A stretch of 64,000 nucleotides of DNA from Ricinus communis (lineage: Eukaryota; Streptophyta; Magnoliopsida; Malpighiales; Euphorbiaceae): positions 25,816,888 to 25,880,887 of the forward strand of contig NC_063260.1 in assembly GCF_019578655.1 (NCBI RefSeq). Reading direction: 5' to 3'. Position numbers and translations under genes: made by a program. Below the pieces are notes generated by a model, which was not told the DNA's origin, did no database searches, and saw nothing but the letters and a program-made list of their open reading frames with translations. Below are positions 11,980-24,200 of the stretch, one piece after another (the first letter of the stretch is position 1; the number at the start of each line of letters is the position of its first letter).

Positions 11980-14900
11980 TCAGAAGCTCCAGTTTACATA
12001 ATTAAAAACATAACCACCCATTTCATTGGCAGCAGGTGCCTCCACTCCTTCAACAGTGTTCAGTAACATTATGTCTTCACCTTTCACCTGTGTGCCAAAG
12101 GAGGCCGTATCACTAGGTTATGTGGGCCTTGCCAGGCAGCCGAAAGTGGATTCTATGGTATAAAGCTTATGCGAGATAACAGATCAAACTCCAATTCTGA
12201 AGCCACTTCAAATCCTCAATACTCATGCAAATCAATCAACCCTTCCCCTGAACAGAAAAGAGTATTGTTATTGATACTTATTTTTCTCAAAAATGAATGC
12301 CATATGCTGCCCTCCATACCAACCCCAACATAAAGAAAACCCTTCACACAGTCTGCCCAGAATTTTCCAGTACTAACATTATCTGCCTACTAAAACTGAA
12401 CATATGAAGATCATCATAAATACCATACCAAACCACAAGATATTACAGCAGAGGCATTTAAGATACTTGAACTAGTAACTATTTGGTTTGAACGAAAGGC
12501 AAGCAAACAAAGTTCCTACAGGTTCATGAAACCTCATTTGTTCGTGGCTCATACTGATGAGCTACTTCTGCCACAAATTGCAGTGCAATAAAACATTCCT
12601 ATCATCAGATCAATTTCATGTAACGAGAATCAATCCACTCTTTAGTGATCAACTCAACATCTAGAACATCACAATCAAGATAGCACCATTTAAATCTCCA
12701 ATGACGAATACCCCAAAATCAAATTAAAGATATTCTAGTTTTCACCACAATTTCTATCTTTTAAAAAAAAAAAAATTCGAAAAGAGGTTGAGAAGAACTC
12801 TAATAATGAAAAGTCTATCAATCACCAAACTTGAGAATTGGAACAGTGGTTCAGGGCCAATTCACCGTGTGCATGACTAGAAAAGTGTTGCTTACCTTAT
12901 GGGGCGGAGTTCCAGGTCTCAATGCATTGTTGCCAAATCCCATTTTTCCTTTTTTCTCAGACGATTTAAGAATTTGAAAAGAACATGTTAAAGTATCATC
13001 CACGCTCATCATGGCACCAGCATTATCAAACTCACCACAGTAATTTGGTGCAGAGAATATTGTGACCAGCTGCCGCTTTGCAAAAAACTCGTAACCATCC
13101 TCAACAACCTATTAATCACACTCATAAAAAGAAAAGATGTATAAACATTAATGGAGGATCATTTTATGATATCGCATTGATCTCCATGTCTTGGCTATGT
13201 CAATGAGCATGCACAACAAAGATGCATGTTGGAAGAAAAAAGATTCTCAAATCAGCACGGAAAGAAACAATAATAGATGCATCAATTTCCTCAAGACCAA
13301 AGCAAGGGGTAAAGAGATACTGTACTAATGGTAGAAATTTATGGGAGTAAGAACTTGTTTTCCCATGAAGATATATTAGGACAAATAGAAAAGAGCCAAG
13401 AGTCCACCATAGAGTTAGAAATCAATGGTGCCACAAGAAATGGAATGAAACAAAAATATTAGTAAGCTAATGAATAGTAGATGATCTACGCATGCACAGG
13501 CACATGGGCAAAATTCATGATAACCTGAACATTTGTGTCCATTTCTAATATCACAAGGTCACCAATATCTTTACCGTGAAATTCTGATGTACAAGTACAA
13601 AGCATGACCAATAAATAACTGGGACACAGTCTACTTTCCAAACTAACAGACCGAGTATAATGCACATGCAAACCATGCCCAGGAAGTAAATCTAATTCAC
13701 ATAACATTACCTGATGAGCCCGACACACAAGATCAAGGTCATGTTTCTGAAGGAATTCAGCAACCTTGTCAGCCCCAAATGTATATGACACCCCCCTATC
13801 ATTCTCTCCCCAACCTTGGATATCTTTATCGGGATCAGCCCACAATAAATCACATAGAAGGCCTTGGTCTGGCACATCAACAGGACGAGCTATATTCCTG
13901 ATCTGATCCAAGTTTTTCAGATCAGGGGATAACCCACCATGCATGCAAAGGATCTTTTCGTCTATAAGAGCAGCAACGGGCAGGCAATTAAAGCAATCAG
14001 TGAATGTCTTCCAGATGCGAACATTAAACCTTCTCTTGCACTCGTCATAAAAACCATATATACGGTTGATGGAAGCACATTCATGGTTTCCCCTCAGGAG
14101 GAAGAAGTTCTCCTTGTATTTGACCTTGTATGCAAGCAGGAGGCAAATTGTCTCTATGCTCTGCTTGCCACGATCAACATAGTCCCCTAGGAATAAATAG
14201 TTTGCTGCAGGTGGGTACCCACCATATTCGAACAATCGTAGGAGATCTGAAAACTGACCATGAACATCTCCTGTCAAAGTAATTTATAAAGAGAATAATC
14301 AGCACACTAGTCAAAAATAGATAATTACCTAATTAACTAACAAAGAATAAATACAAGTTAAATATAACTAAGATCGGTCACAAAAAGGTAAAATGTGTAC
14401 AAATGAAAATGCAGACTGTGGTCTTAAGCTATGAAGTAAATGGTCATGAAACATGAATCTTGCAAAAAGTGATACCACCCCAATGCAGCTTCTCTCATCC
14501 AGCAAAGGGCAGAATTGCAAACATCTTCATTAGTGAACTGAATAAGTTACACAATATTTCCCCTCTTAGTTAAGAGATTGGTTCTTCACACACAAATAAC
14601 AACAACAAAAAAAAGCCTTAGGATTAACAAGACTAATTCACATATGCACCAATTGCTCAATTCAGAACTAAACTTTATTTTCATGAAGTGCACCAACTTC
14701 TAGTACTTAGAGAAAAACAAGCTGATTGACAGTGAAAGTATGGTGTATTAACACATCAAGGAAATGGACAAAATGTGGTATGACAAACATCCAAAATGCA
14801 TGGCATGAGCAAAACAGCAAGTAATGATAAAAAGAAAAAAAAGTATTGTAATAGCGACAAGTAAATGTTAACAAAGACTTCCCCCAGAGCCAGTAATAAC

Positions 14901-15951
14901 TAAATCAGTTCCCTAAAGCAAAGGAGACCTTTCCCAAAGGATTGCAATAGGTTCTCATATAATATCTATACATTAAATGTCGATGACACGATAATGATAT
15001 GAGCTTTATCATTGCACCATTTGTAATTACCTTTATAAGATTAACTAAATGATCAATTTACTTAACTAATTACATACTAAGAAGTCCTATCAAATAGATT
15101 ATTTGACTGAGTCTTGAAAATGGAAATAATTTGTTCACAATTTTATTCTTGCAGAAGTGTCAAAGTAAGACAAATGACTGCTACAACCAGGCAGAAAAAA
15201 GATATCCAATCAAAGCTGGCATTGTTGCAAAAGGTAAGACCACAAAACAAATTCCTAAAAGGGCCAACTACTAAGCTTGGTAGGTTTGCCACCAATCGAC
15301 TGCCATATACTTATGTGTTAACTATCGCAAAAAAGTCACAAAATCCTCAAGGTTCTCAGCCAATTCAATGCAATAAATATAGATCCTTTCAAAATAATAA
15401 ATGACATATATGCCAAATATAAATATCAATTCCAAAACAAGATCACCATCACGCCCCTGCTCATATGCTTCTGATAAGAGCCAAATAGCCCCAGAAAAGG
15501 AAGGAACGACAACTTTAATATGTCAAAAACACATATGCCAACAAGAAGCTCCAACGTACATGGTCAGTCCCAACAAAATCCAAAGCTTTTCTCAGAGCCA
15601 AAACACTTTTGAAGGCTCTGAACCTTTAAAGACAAAGACATAGCTCTTTATTACAAAAGAAACCTTTATTTCTTTTAGTCATTACAGAAGGCATCACCAA
15701 TTGTCGGTCGAGTTAAGTGATTAAATATGTGATAGTCACCATAAGGAGTACGCAAAAAAAGCCACTAGTTGGAGCTGTATGCTCGTTGTTACCATTCAAA
15801 TCAGTGATAATTATGATTATATATATAAAGGGCACTCTGCAGCGCATCACAGTGCAAATTTCATCTAATTACTACATAAAAAAATAAACCAAATAGATTA
15901 GCACTCATCACCATCCAATTTAAAAGAGTAAGCATAAACTTGACATGATAA

Positions 15952-16016
<65 letters not shown>

Positions 16017-16557
16017 CAATCTTTAAGCACTTTATGTTTGCTCTCTGCTGGTAGTTGAGGTATCCAACATTTATGTTTAATGTTGTATTTTGCATTTTAC
16101 AAAAGGTTATTATTCCAGTACAAAAGGCAAATCAAAATTACTTCTCTTCAACTGCAACTCATCATCCATAGTGAACCCAAACGTTAGCTTCTAGCTTTCG
16201 TCCTGTATCACTGTTTCTTGTGAATTTAAAATTATGTATTCAGAAAATATCATTTCCAGAAGTTCAACTTTTCAACCTTTAAATAAATTTAAAAACTCTC
16301 GCAAATTTGACAACATTAAACAAAACTAACCAAAAAAAAAAGAAAAGAAAAATCAAACACTGAGCTACTAATAGATTACCACAAATCTTAATAGGAGCTT
16401 CAAGTTCAAGAAGATTAGGTTGACTAAGAAAAATCTCCTTTGACGCTAAACAAAGATGCCGTATTTCTGCCTCCGTCAACTGCACCTGCTTCGTTGTCCT
16501 TCCATTCTTCGCCTCCACTAACCGCCGTATAATATCGTCAAGTAACGTCTCGTCCAT
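11980..16557 (-). CDS. TOPP: Serine/threonine-protein phosphatase PP1 catalytic subunit (TOPP6/TOPP7-like), 4 exons, 352 aa
   Basis: Spliced CDS, complement of 11980-12087, 12896-13108, 13711-14270 and 16380-16557; 1059 nt, in frame. The start [13 protein letters not shown] is the usual N-terminus of the plant TOPP6/7 branch; an in-frame ATG upstream (16605) would add a hydrophobic stretch foreign to the family and is not used. The PP1 metallophosphatase signatures are complete: GDVHG at 60-64, GDYVDRG at 88-94, RGNHE at 119-123, the metal-binding HGG (H170), RAH (H245) and the SAPNYCGE toxin-sensitive loop at 265-272. The enzyme removes phosphate from Ser/Thr using two metal ions, and partner subunits set its targets. 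The conserved core ends with RPGTPPHK (residue 317). The last exon adds 35 residues (VKGEDIM...NWSF), longer than the short GGKGR-type tail I recall for this branch, so the 3' end is the least certain part. Confidence 0.93.
15947..16015. repeat. Long (AT)n microsatellite in PP1 intron 1
   Basis: Nearly uninterrupted AT dinucleotides with one C, inside the 2.1-kb first intron (14271-16379). The rest of this intron shows no gene. Confidence 0.9.
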
Positions 16558-16578
16558 AAAAAAACACACAAAGAAACA

Positions 16579-16587
16579 AAACCCTAA
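16579..16587 (+). promoter_or_regulatory. Telo-box AAACCCTAA upstream of the PP1 start codon
   Basis: The motif lies 22-30 bp upstream of the phosphatase ATG, probably in the 5' UTR or core promoter. Telo-boxes are frequent near transcription starts of plant genes for translation and cell proliferation. The motif match is seen; function is inferred. Confidence 0.45.
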
Positions 16588-16839
16588 CAACAATACCACA
16601 AACACACTCTCCCTAAACTCTAGAAACTTCTTTCCGATAAGCGAGAGTGATGCGAGGGAGATCCGATACCTTTAGCTGGAAAATAAATGATAGGGGGAGA
16701 ATAGGGGTAGCTCTAAAAGTAACGTGGGAGAGAGTTTCCGGCGAGAGAGTGGAGGGGTTTTTTATTTTTTTTTTATTGTGCGTGTTTTGTAGGTTAGTAA
16801 GTGGTATGTTTGGTCAATGGGTAAAGTGCGTGGCGGCCA

Positions 16840-16847
16840 TTTCCCGC
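16840..16847 (+). promoter_or_regulatory. E2F-type site TTTCCCGC upstream of PP1
   Basis: An exact match to the plant E2F/DP consensus TTTSSCGC, about 283 bp upstream of the phosphatase ATG in a locally GC-rich stretch. Together with the telo-box it suggests expression tied to cell proliferation. This rests on motif matches alone. Confidence 0.4.
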
Positions 16848-16899
16848 TCGGTGTTGACAGACGGTGTTTATTAGAGCGGCAAGTGGGGGACCCAATATA

Positions 16900-19800
16900 G
16901 AATTAGAAGTGAACGAAACCAGCCCTATAAAAAAAAATCGTCAGAACCCTATCAGGAAATGGAAGGAGCACGCAGCTTGCACGTGGGGGTCGGGATTTTG
17001 GTTTGGGTTTGGGGCAGATTAATTTATTTTTAACTTCTTATTGTGATAATGATTTGACGGATGAACAGAAAGATGATGATGCTGCCGGACAACTAGTCAA
17101 CTATAATATCAAGATATTTTCTTTTATTTGTTTTCTTTTTCCATCTATTTAAATAATAATAGCAATGTCTATATCTTAATTAATGTTTATGAAGAGGAAT
17201 TTTCAATGATTTTGATTGCTTCAGCCACTACCATAAAAAATGTGAAGTGATCCCTTCAACAGCCATTCCAAACTTTTATTTATGTCTGTTCAAAAAGAAA
17301 GAACTATTTATTTATTTATGCTTATTAATTTTTGTTGTTGGATGGTACTGAATTATCTAGTTTTTGTCAACAATGAAATAAGAGTTGTATTAATCTTAGT
17401 GTAGCAAGTAATCATTTTAATTTATATTAAAGATATATTTTGTCACTAATTAAAAACTCTAATATTATTGAAAAGGCACTCAAATCATAATTAAAGTATA
17501 ATACTAATCACTATTAGATATGCTCGACCTATGTAAGTCTATTCAAAAGAATTTTAAATTTAAACATAAAATTATTTACTTTAGATTTGTCTAAGCTGCA
17601 ATCAACAAAAATTAATATTATTTTTCGTGATCCGTGTAATAAATTTGATTCAATCTAAAATTTATAAAATAAATTGTTCCATATTTGTTATGATAGATTA
17701 AATTTAAATCTAGATTTAAAAAATTCAAACTCAATCAATTTGGACCCAATCTCAAGATTTCAAGGGGTAAAAACACTAGTAAAATTAGAAATGCCATTAT
17801 TAGATCCCAAAGAATTTTGATTTTTTCTTAGATTAAATCTATAAAAAAAAAAACTTAATTGTGCTTTTTATACAAATTTGTAAATATATTTGTTGTAGCT
17901 ATTAAATAAGTTTAGTTTTAAATTAAATTCTTACATGTAAATATTAAGTTGGAATTAGATTAAAATCTTGACCACAAACAATTCAATCAGTTAGATTTAA
18001 AATTAAATATAAGAATTTCAAACCGGCCTAAATCCAGCCAGACCTGTGACTTGAACAGTGTCTAGTCATTAGGCCTTCGGCTTGAATTTAAAGTTTAGGA
18101 AGGTTCACAATTGGAAGTGGCCACCGACTAGTTGGAAATTAGTTGCGACTATAGTTTCGACTGTTTAAAAAGCGAGCTGTGAGTACAAATGAAAGGCGGT
18201 CATGACCCGTGAGCCGCTATGATTTTGTAATTAGTGGCTATTAAGTTGGTTGTTAGTTGTTTAATCTTAAAACAAACTACAATTTGTTGCCAACCTCATC
18301 CGAAATTACATGTTACCTTTTAAATCACATTGCTTTAGAAATCATTAATTTATTTAAAAAGGAGACATGACTTCATTTATTGCAGAAAAATGAATATATA
18401 TATTTTCAACTTATTTTAAAAAATATTTATTTGTAACAATTTTTAAAATTTTATAATGAAAAAAATAATATGGCAAGTTAATTCTGTTTACTAATTTAAA
18501 AATTATTAAATTAATAAAAAATTTATTACATTTAGATATATAATATGTAAAATAATGCACATATGATATTTTTAATGATCGTACAATTAAGTATAAGATA
18601 ATTTATTTTTACTGATACATAAATATTATTCTTTTAGTAAGTAATGTCGACTTCGTATATTATTTTTTTACTATCGCAAATAAAAAAATAAAAATTTGTT
18701 TTAAAATTTTGAAATAATTAAATAAAATTATTAAAAAATATAAAGTTTAGAATTTAATTTATAATTAGGCCAATATTTTTTTTCTTTTTTCTTTTCATTA
18801 TGTTAAACAAGACATTGTTTTATTTTATTTATAAAAAAAAAAAAACCTTTAATTTTTTATTATCCCATACAGTAAAAGGGAGCTTCCAATATATGATGGG
18901 TTATCAGCAAACATATTCTTCCAATGTATATGTTGTCTGCATCTATAAATTGTGTTTCATTCTCTTTAATTATATAGGGCAATACCACACATCCAATGAC
19001 TTTGGATTATTTAGAAAAAAGTAATCAGTAGTCATTTATCCATACGTTGCGCACGGTCGCTATTATTATTTTAATTATAAAATTAAATTAATAAATATAA
19101 TTTAATAAAATTTCTAATATTTAATATTAATTTATATTATTTTAATAAATAATAATAAACTAATTATTTTTAAATATTATTCTTAATCTTTTAAGATTTT
19201 AAAATTTTATTAGTGCAATAATATAAAAATTATTTGAAAAATATTAATTAATTAATTTTAATATTATATAAATTAATATTATTAAAATAATTGATTATTT
19301 TTCTAAAATAAGAAATTATTATATAATTTAATATAATATTAAAAATATAAGTTAAGATGTTATTTTTTAGAATTAGAACTGTTATCTAATTAGAAAATTA
19401 ATTTATTAGTTAATATAATATTAAAATATAATTAATATACTATATTTTTAAATAAAATTAGTATCATTATCTTATTAGGAAACTATTTATTAGTTAATAT
19501 AATATTAAAATATAATTGATATATTATTTTTAAAATTAAAGTCAATATTTAATTCAGAATGTAACTTATTAATTAATAAATTAATAAAAAAATTATAAAA
19601 TTACATATAAATTTGAATTTCATGTGTCAAAAATAAATACACATATCAATACAAAAATTTTATGTGTCAACAATTAAATATACAAGCATAAATTAATACT
19701 ATATATATATTATATATATATATATATAGAGATTGCTATAATCCCTGTAAGCACCCCCATATGGTTGGTCAAGATTATGGAGAATACGTTACTAAAATTA

Positions 19801-20900
19801 ATATTATACTGTCTATAACAGTAACAACGTAGTGCAAATTCATCTAGAAAAAAGGCAAATCCTCACAAATTCTCCACAAATTCTCCACAACCTAATAAGC
19901 TTTTCTTGAACATTTCTTAGTATTATTCAGTCGATACAATTGCTTGCCTGACATTTGATACATGTTAAAGAAAGAAGCTCTGTGGGATGCTTAAACACCA
20001 TTAGCATTTATTAATCAAATAACATGCACTAACAACTTTCTAAAAGCAACATCCAAGTGGTACTATTCTTTAATTCATACTTGTTTAAAAAAGAAAAAAA
20101 CATATTTATATCAGTGTCATTTTAATAATCCAATAAAATAGATAATGCATTCTACCGTGGCTACAAATGTTATAATTAATTATGTTTGTCGATGTGAAAA
20201 CTGATTCCAAATTAAATAGATTTAAAAGTATGATGATCTTAGACGGATTTTAAAAAGTAAGAAACCAACTAAAATGAATTATAAATAGTAAAACTCGACT
20301 TAATTATAAAGGTTGATTGAAATCTATATTTATATAAATTCCTAATAGGCTTCTAATTAAAATAAAATTCAACTCCAGCCTAAATCTAAAATATAATTTT
20401 TCAGATTATATATTTAAAAAATCCAAGCCCTAATGCATACCAATGTACCATAATTTTCCAAGCTAGCTATGATCGACCCCTTTTTTTTTTTTTGCAATTT
20501 TTTCAAAATTAGCCCAAAAGCACAGTGGTGTTCAATGGAAAATACATGTAAGAAAATAGATATGCTGGTGCCACTTGCAAAAGCAAAAAGCTCAAGGGTT
20601 CTCTGGTAATTCCAGTCAAACATTTCATACAACGTTTTACAATTTGATTGGTCCGATCTTGCGAAAGTCCACACGTGGAGTAGAGTTTTGACAAATTCCA
20701 TTTCTCTGTTTCTCTCATTTCTTGTCGCTGGATAAGGAAAATTCAAATGACCAAAATGCCCTGAACAACAATTTCTGATTGGACAGGTCCACGTCACAAA
20801 ACCAATGACAAAATCACCCCAAGACACACAAGAACTAGCCGTCATAAATAACGCCGACGGCGTGCACCTCACCGGAATATTCCACAATATCAAAAATAAA
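16900..20900. other. AT-rich intergenic region without a recognisable gene
   Basis: This tract lies between the divergently oriented phosphatase and the 677-aa gene. It is mostly AT-rich with many poly-A/T runs. A more GC-balanced island at about 18000-18300 has no open frame of note. 18350-19740 is extremely AT-rich and includes an ~84-bp repeat family and an AT microsatellite (19699-19727). The longest open frame, minus strand 20414-20908, resembles no protein family and overlaps the promoter of the next gene. Confidence 0.6.
19310..19545. repeat. Diverged AT-rich repeats with ~84-bp period
   Basis: The phrase TTATTAGTTAATATAATATT followed by AAAATATAATT occurs at about 19403 and again at about 19487, 84 bp apart. 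A weaker third version (TAATTTAATATAATATTAAA) lies about 84 bp further upstream near 19320. This is probably an old local tandem expansion. Confidence 0.5.
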
Positions 20901-20919
20901 CAGACCAAATCCCGAAAAC

Positions 20920-20927
20920 TATATATA
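20920..20927 (+). promoter_or_regulatory. TATA box and pyrimidine patch of the 677-aa gene
   Basis: TATATATA at 20920-20927 is followed by a strongly CT-rich stretch (about 20928-21000), a common plant core-promoter arrangement. It would place transcription start near 20950 and give a 5' UTR of roughly 260 bases before the ATG at 21215. An ACACGTGG G-box-like element lies upstream at about 20671. Confidence 0.5.
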
Positions 20928-21214
20928 CCTCTTTTTCTCTATCTCGAAAATGTTTTGCCCTAAAAACGCACACCTCTCCTCTCTCCCTTTCTCTACTTAG
21001 CCGCAAAAGCGCATGCTCTTCTTCAGTCTAAAAAGAATACACTTCAGTTTACTTTCTTACTCTAAAAATTATCCATTCATTTCCTCGATTTCTCCGACAT
21101 CAAATTTATTCGGAAAACGTCGCCGTTTCATCCAACTCGTTATACTTGACTCTTGAATCTTGACTCTGTGGTTTTCTTACAGATCGGAAAGCATGTGTCT
21201 TTAAGTCATTGGAA

Positions 21215-24200
21215 ATGGACGCAGTCGAATTAAATTATCCTGTTGCTCTTGCGGCGGCGGCGGGGGCGGCACCGGAGCTGTTTGGTGGTAGAGATAGGGT
21301 TACGGTGATGGAGGCGGAGGCAGAGGTGGAGCTTTGTAATTCCTTGCTTAGTGAGAAAGGTGATTTCTTTGTCTTAATTTCTATTTTTATTTTAAAGCAT
21401 ATAAGATAATTTGTTCTTTCTGTTCATTTTTTTCTTAAAAAAATAACTGTTTTGTTAATTAAATTATAAGTTATTTAGGTTCTCTTTAGATAATTTTCTA
21501 GTAAGTAGTAGTAGCTCTTTCTGTATTAAGGGTCTCTTTAAAGTTAGGGAAAAGCTTCAGAATCCAGATCTATAGTTATACTATTGCAAGACTAATGGCT
21601 CACACATATCAAAAGATGACAACTGATAGAGCCTGAGAAGTTTCTCGATTGAGTCATTGACTTGTTTTCATCATTGGGTAGTTTTTATCCTTAAATGTTC
21701 TGGATACAGCTAGCGATTCTTGCTTTTCTTGATTCTTTGATAGTTTGAATTAGGTTTCAGGTAAATCTGTAGTGTATTAGGGCTTTGTGGAATTATGTGG
21801 TAATGAAATAACTGCTTTTACGAATATGACCAGAAGAAAAATTCCACCCTTTGTTAGTTAGCAATTAATGTATGCTTAATAATTTCTCGTGCACAAAAAT
21901 CTGAATTGGATTATAACAATTCAATGAAATTACTTGTGGGGGCTACAATTGGAAGGACTTTTCTACTTTAGTAACTAAGTTGGAACTTATTGCTTGTGAG
22001 CCATTAAGTTATTGTTGTAATTTATATAGCTATAAAATTTATGAGTTTTCCTTTTGTCATTTGTGGGAGTATGCTATTTTACATTATATGATTTAAACTA
22101 ATGCTCTTGCGATTCTGAATATCAGATGCAACAAGCGCAGTGAACTCTTTGGAATCCACGCCATTGAATAAGGTTCCAGCTCCTGAACTTTGTCAGCATA
22201 CTAGTCATCGGCCTAGCTTTCCTAGTGAAGATGTGTCTAAACAGCTCCATTTTGGCAGTGCAAAAATTCCTTCCTGGATTCCTAGGCATGAAGAAGTGCA
22301 AGTGCAAAGAAAAGTAGGACAAGTGTCAAGAAGTGGTAGTGGATGTTCTAAAAGACCACGAGTAACTTTATTAGAAGATACTACAGATCCAGCTACCATT
22401 GATAACGCAAAAGAAGCATGTAGTAAGCAAGTATCACATCCAATCAAATGTGAATCTAATGGTAATGCTATTTTCCTTCAAAAGTAAACTAACCCTGCTG
22501 TATGAATTGTGCTTGTCTACTTGAAGTTCTGATTTCTTAGTGACGTGAAGCATACCAGCACTGTTATCACTGTAGAGATATTCTCAGTGGACTTTTCTTT
22601 TACACTATGCTTGTATTCTGTCCTTAGTTCATTCAAATGGTGTTAATCCTTACATACAATGCGTGATCTTACAGTGATGGAAGCTATTGTGAATTCATGC
22701 AGTGTTATTATATGTATAATGCTTTATGGTATGTTCATTAACATGTATTGTTTCCTGTACTTGGGATTATCAAGATACCTGCATGCTTTAATCAATTATT
22801 TGGACAGAAAAATCATCTTTTCCCTATATATTCTCTAGGGACATACTTTTTTCTATTGCCATTAATTTTATTCGTTACATGATATTTATGTCAAAACCTC
22901 AGATATGAGATGTATATCTCTGATTGAATTTAATTTTAATAGTTCGTTAAAGATTGTTTGAATCCCTGAAATTTGGTTAGTGCTGAAGAATAACCAAGTA
23001 TTTTCCTCTGATTATGTATTTGAAGTTCTGCTAGATTAGCATTTCTTTTTAAGTTGTCTAAATGGGTAGCTTTTTGGTGCTAATTTTGTCATCTCTAATA
23101 AACATTTAGAGAAAACTCAATCAGCAAAACAAAGGAACAACTTCAGCAGCAAACGAGGTGATAGGAGAAATTCTAAAGTTCTTACGAAGACTAAGTATGA
23201 TTCCTTTTCTGTTAAGGCAAGTTTGGCGAGCTTTAGTTCAGCTGCTGCAGGAAACAACTTCTTTGGTATGTTGTGGTCACACAAAATACTTTTCTCTCTT
23301 ATGATTGATTCTTATAGCAATTTGAAGGATGTCTTTTCTGTTGCTGCCTTTGCCACTGTATATACTACAGAAACATTGACATAATACAAACTTAAAATGT
23401 ATTTTCCAGAATGCATCATGCTGTTGATTGCAACTAATTTCTATTGTAAAATTGCACCGACTTTTTTTGTCCTGGCCTCTTGTTTTGAAAATGGTTTACG
23501 ACTTTGTACTTTTATAATGATGATTAATTTTATCGGCTATCTGTTTTCTTTCTTTGGCTTGACTTGCATAAAACTCATTTATGTCCATTTGCATGTAATA
23601 TCAGGATTATATGGTCTGAAGACTGATGTTCATGACATCACTAAACTTGTTGATGATTTATCATTGGATGATCTCCTTCAAGGCATTTATGAGTGTCCTA
23701 AACTAGGCAAAGATAAGGGAAAGAAAGCAACAAACACAACCGAAAGCGTTCTGCATTCAGTTAGAAAGGCTTGCTCTATTCTTCAGCTAACTAGATCTGC
23801 ACAGTTCCAGAATTTTGCTGAGATAGATAGCTGTTCCAATGAGATAATACCCACAGGCCAAACTACCTCTATTTCTATTGTGGGAAATGGAGATAATGGT
23901 GATTCATCTATGACAGAATTATGTTCATATAATAAGGTTAGTTACAACTTACAAGATCTAAGATGATTTTCTGGATGTAGGACAGGAGAATGTAAATTTC
24001 TCTCCCTCTTCCTCGTTGCTGTGTGCACAACTATTGGCCTAGTTTTCAATGAGTTATAGAATAACATTTTAAACCTATGTCACCCACTTGTAATTCAGTG
24101 CTAATTCTGCAGTTTTTCTTCCTTCCCTGATCTTTTCTTTCACAGACATTAATGCTAATGATTAGTCTTGCATTTGCCAATTCTTTTACTTTCTGGAGTT

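Noticed and set aside
13160..13200. Similarity to miR393 (ATCGCATTGATC) in a PP1 intron
   Set aside because: Only a partial match; the 5' part of the miRNA is absent and no good hairpin was seen.
13486..13710. Extension of PP1 exon 2 beyond RAHQ giving a different C-terminus
   Set aside because: A good donor (CAG|GTAATG) at 13710 and the family-conserved exon [11 protein letters not shown] at 12896-13108 show this is intron read-through.
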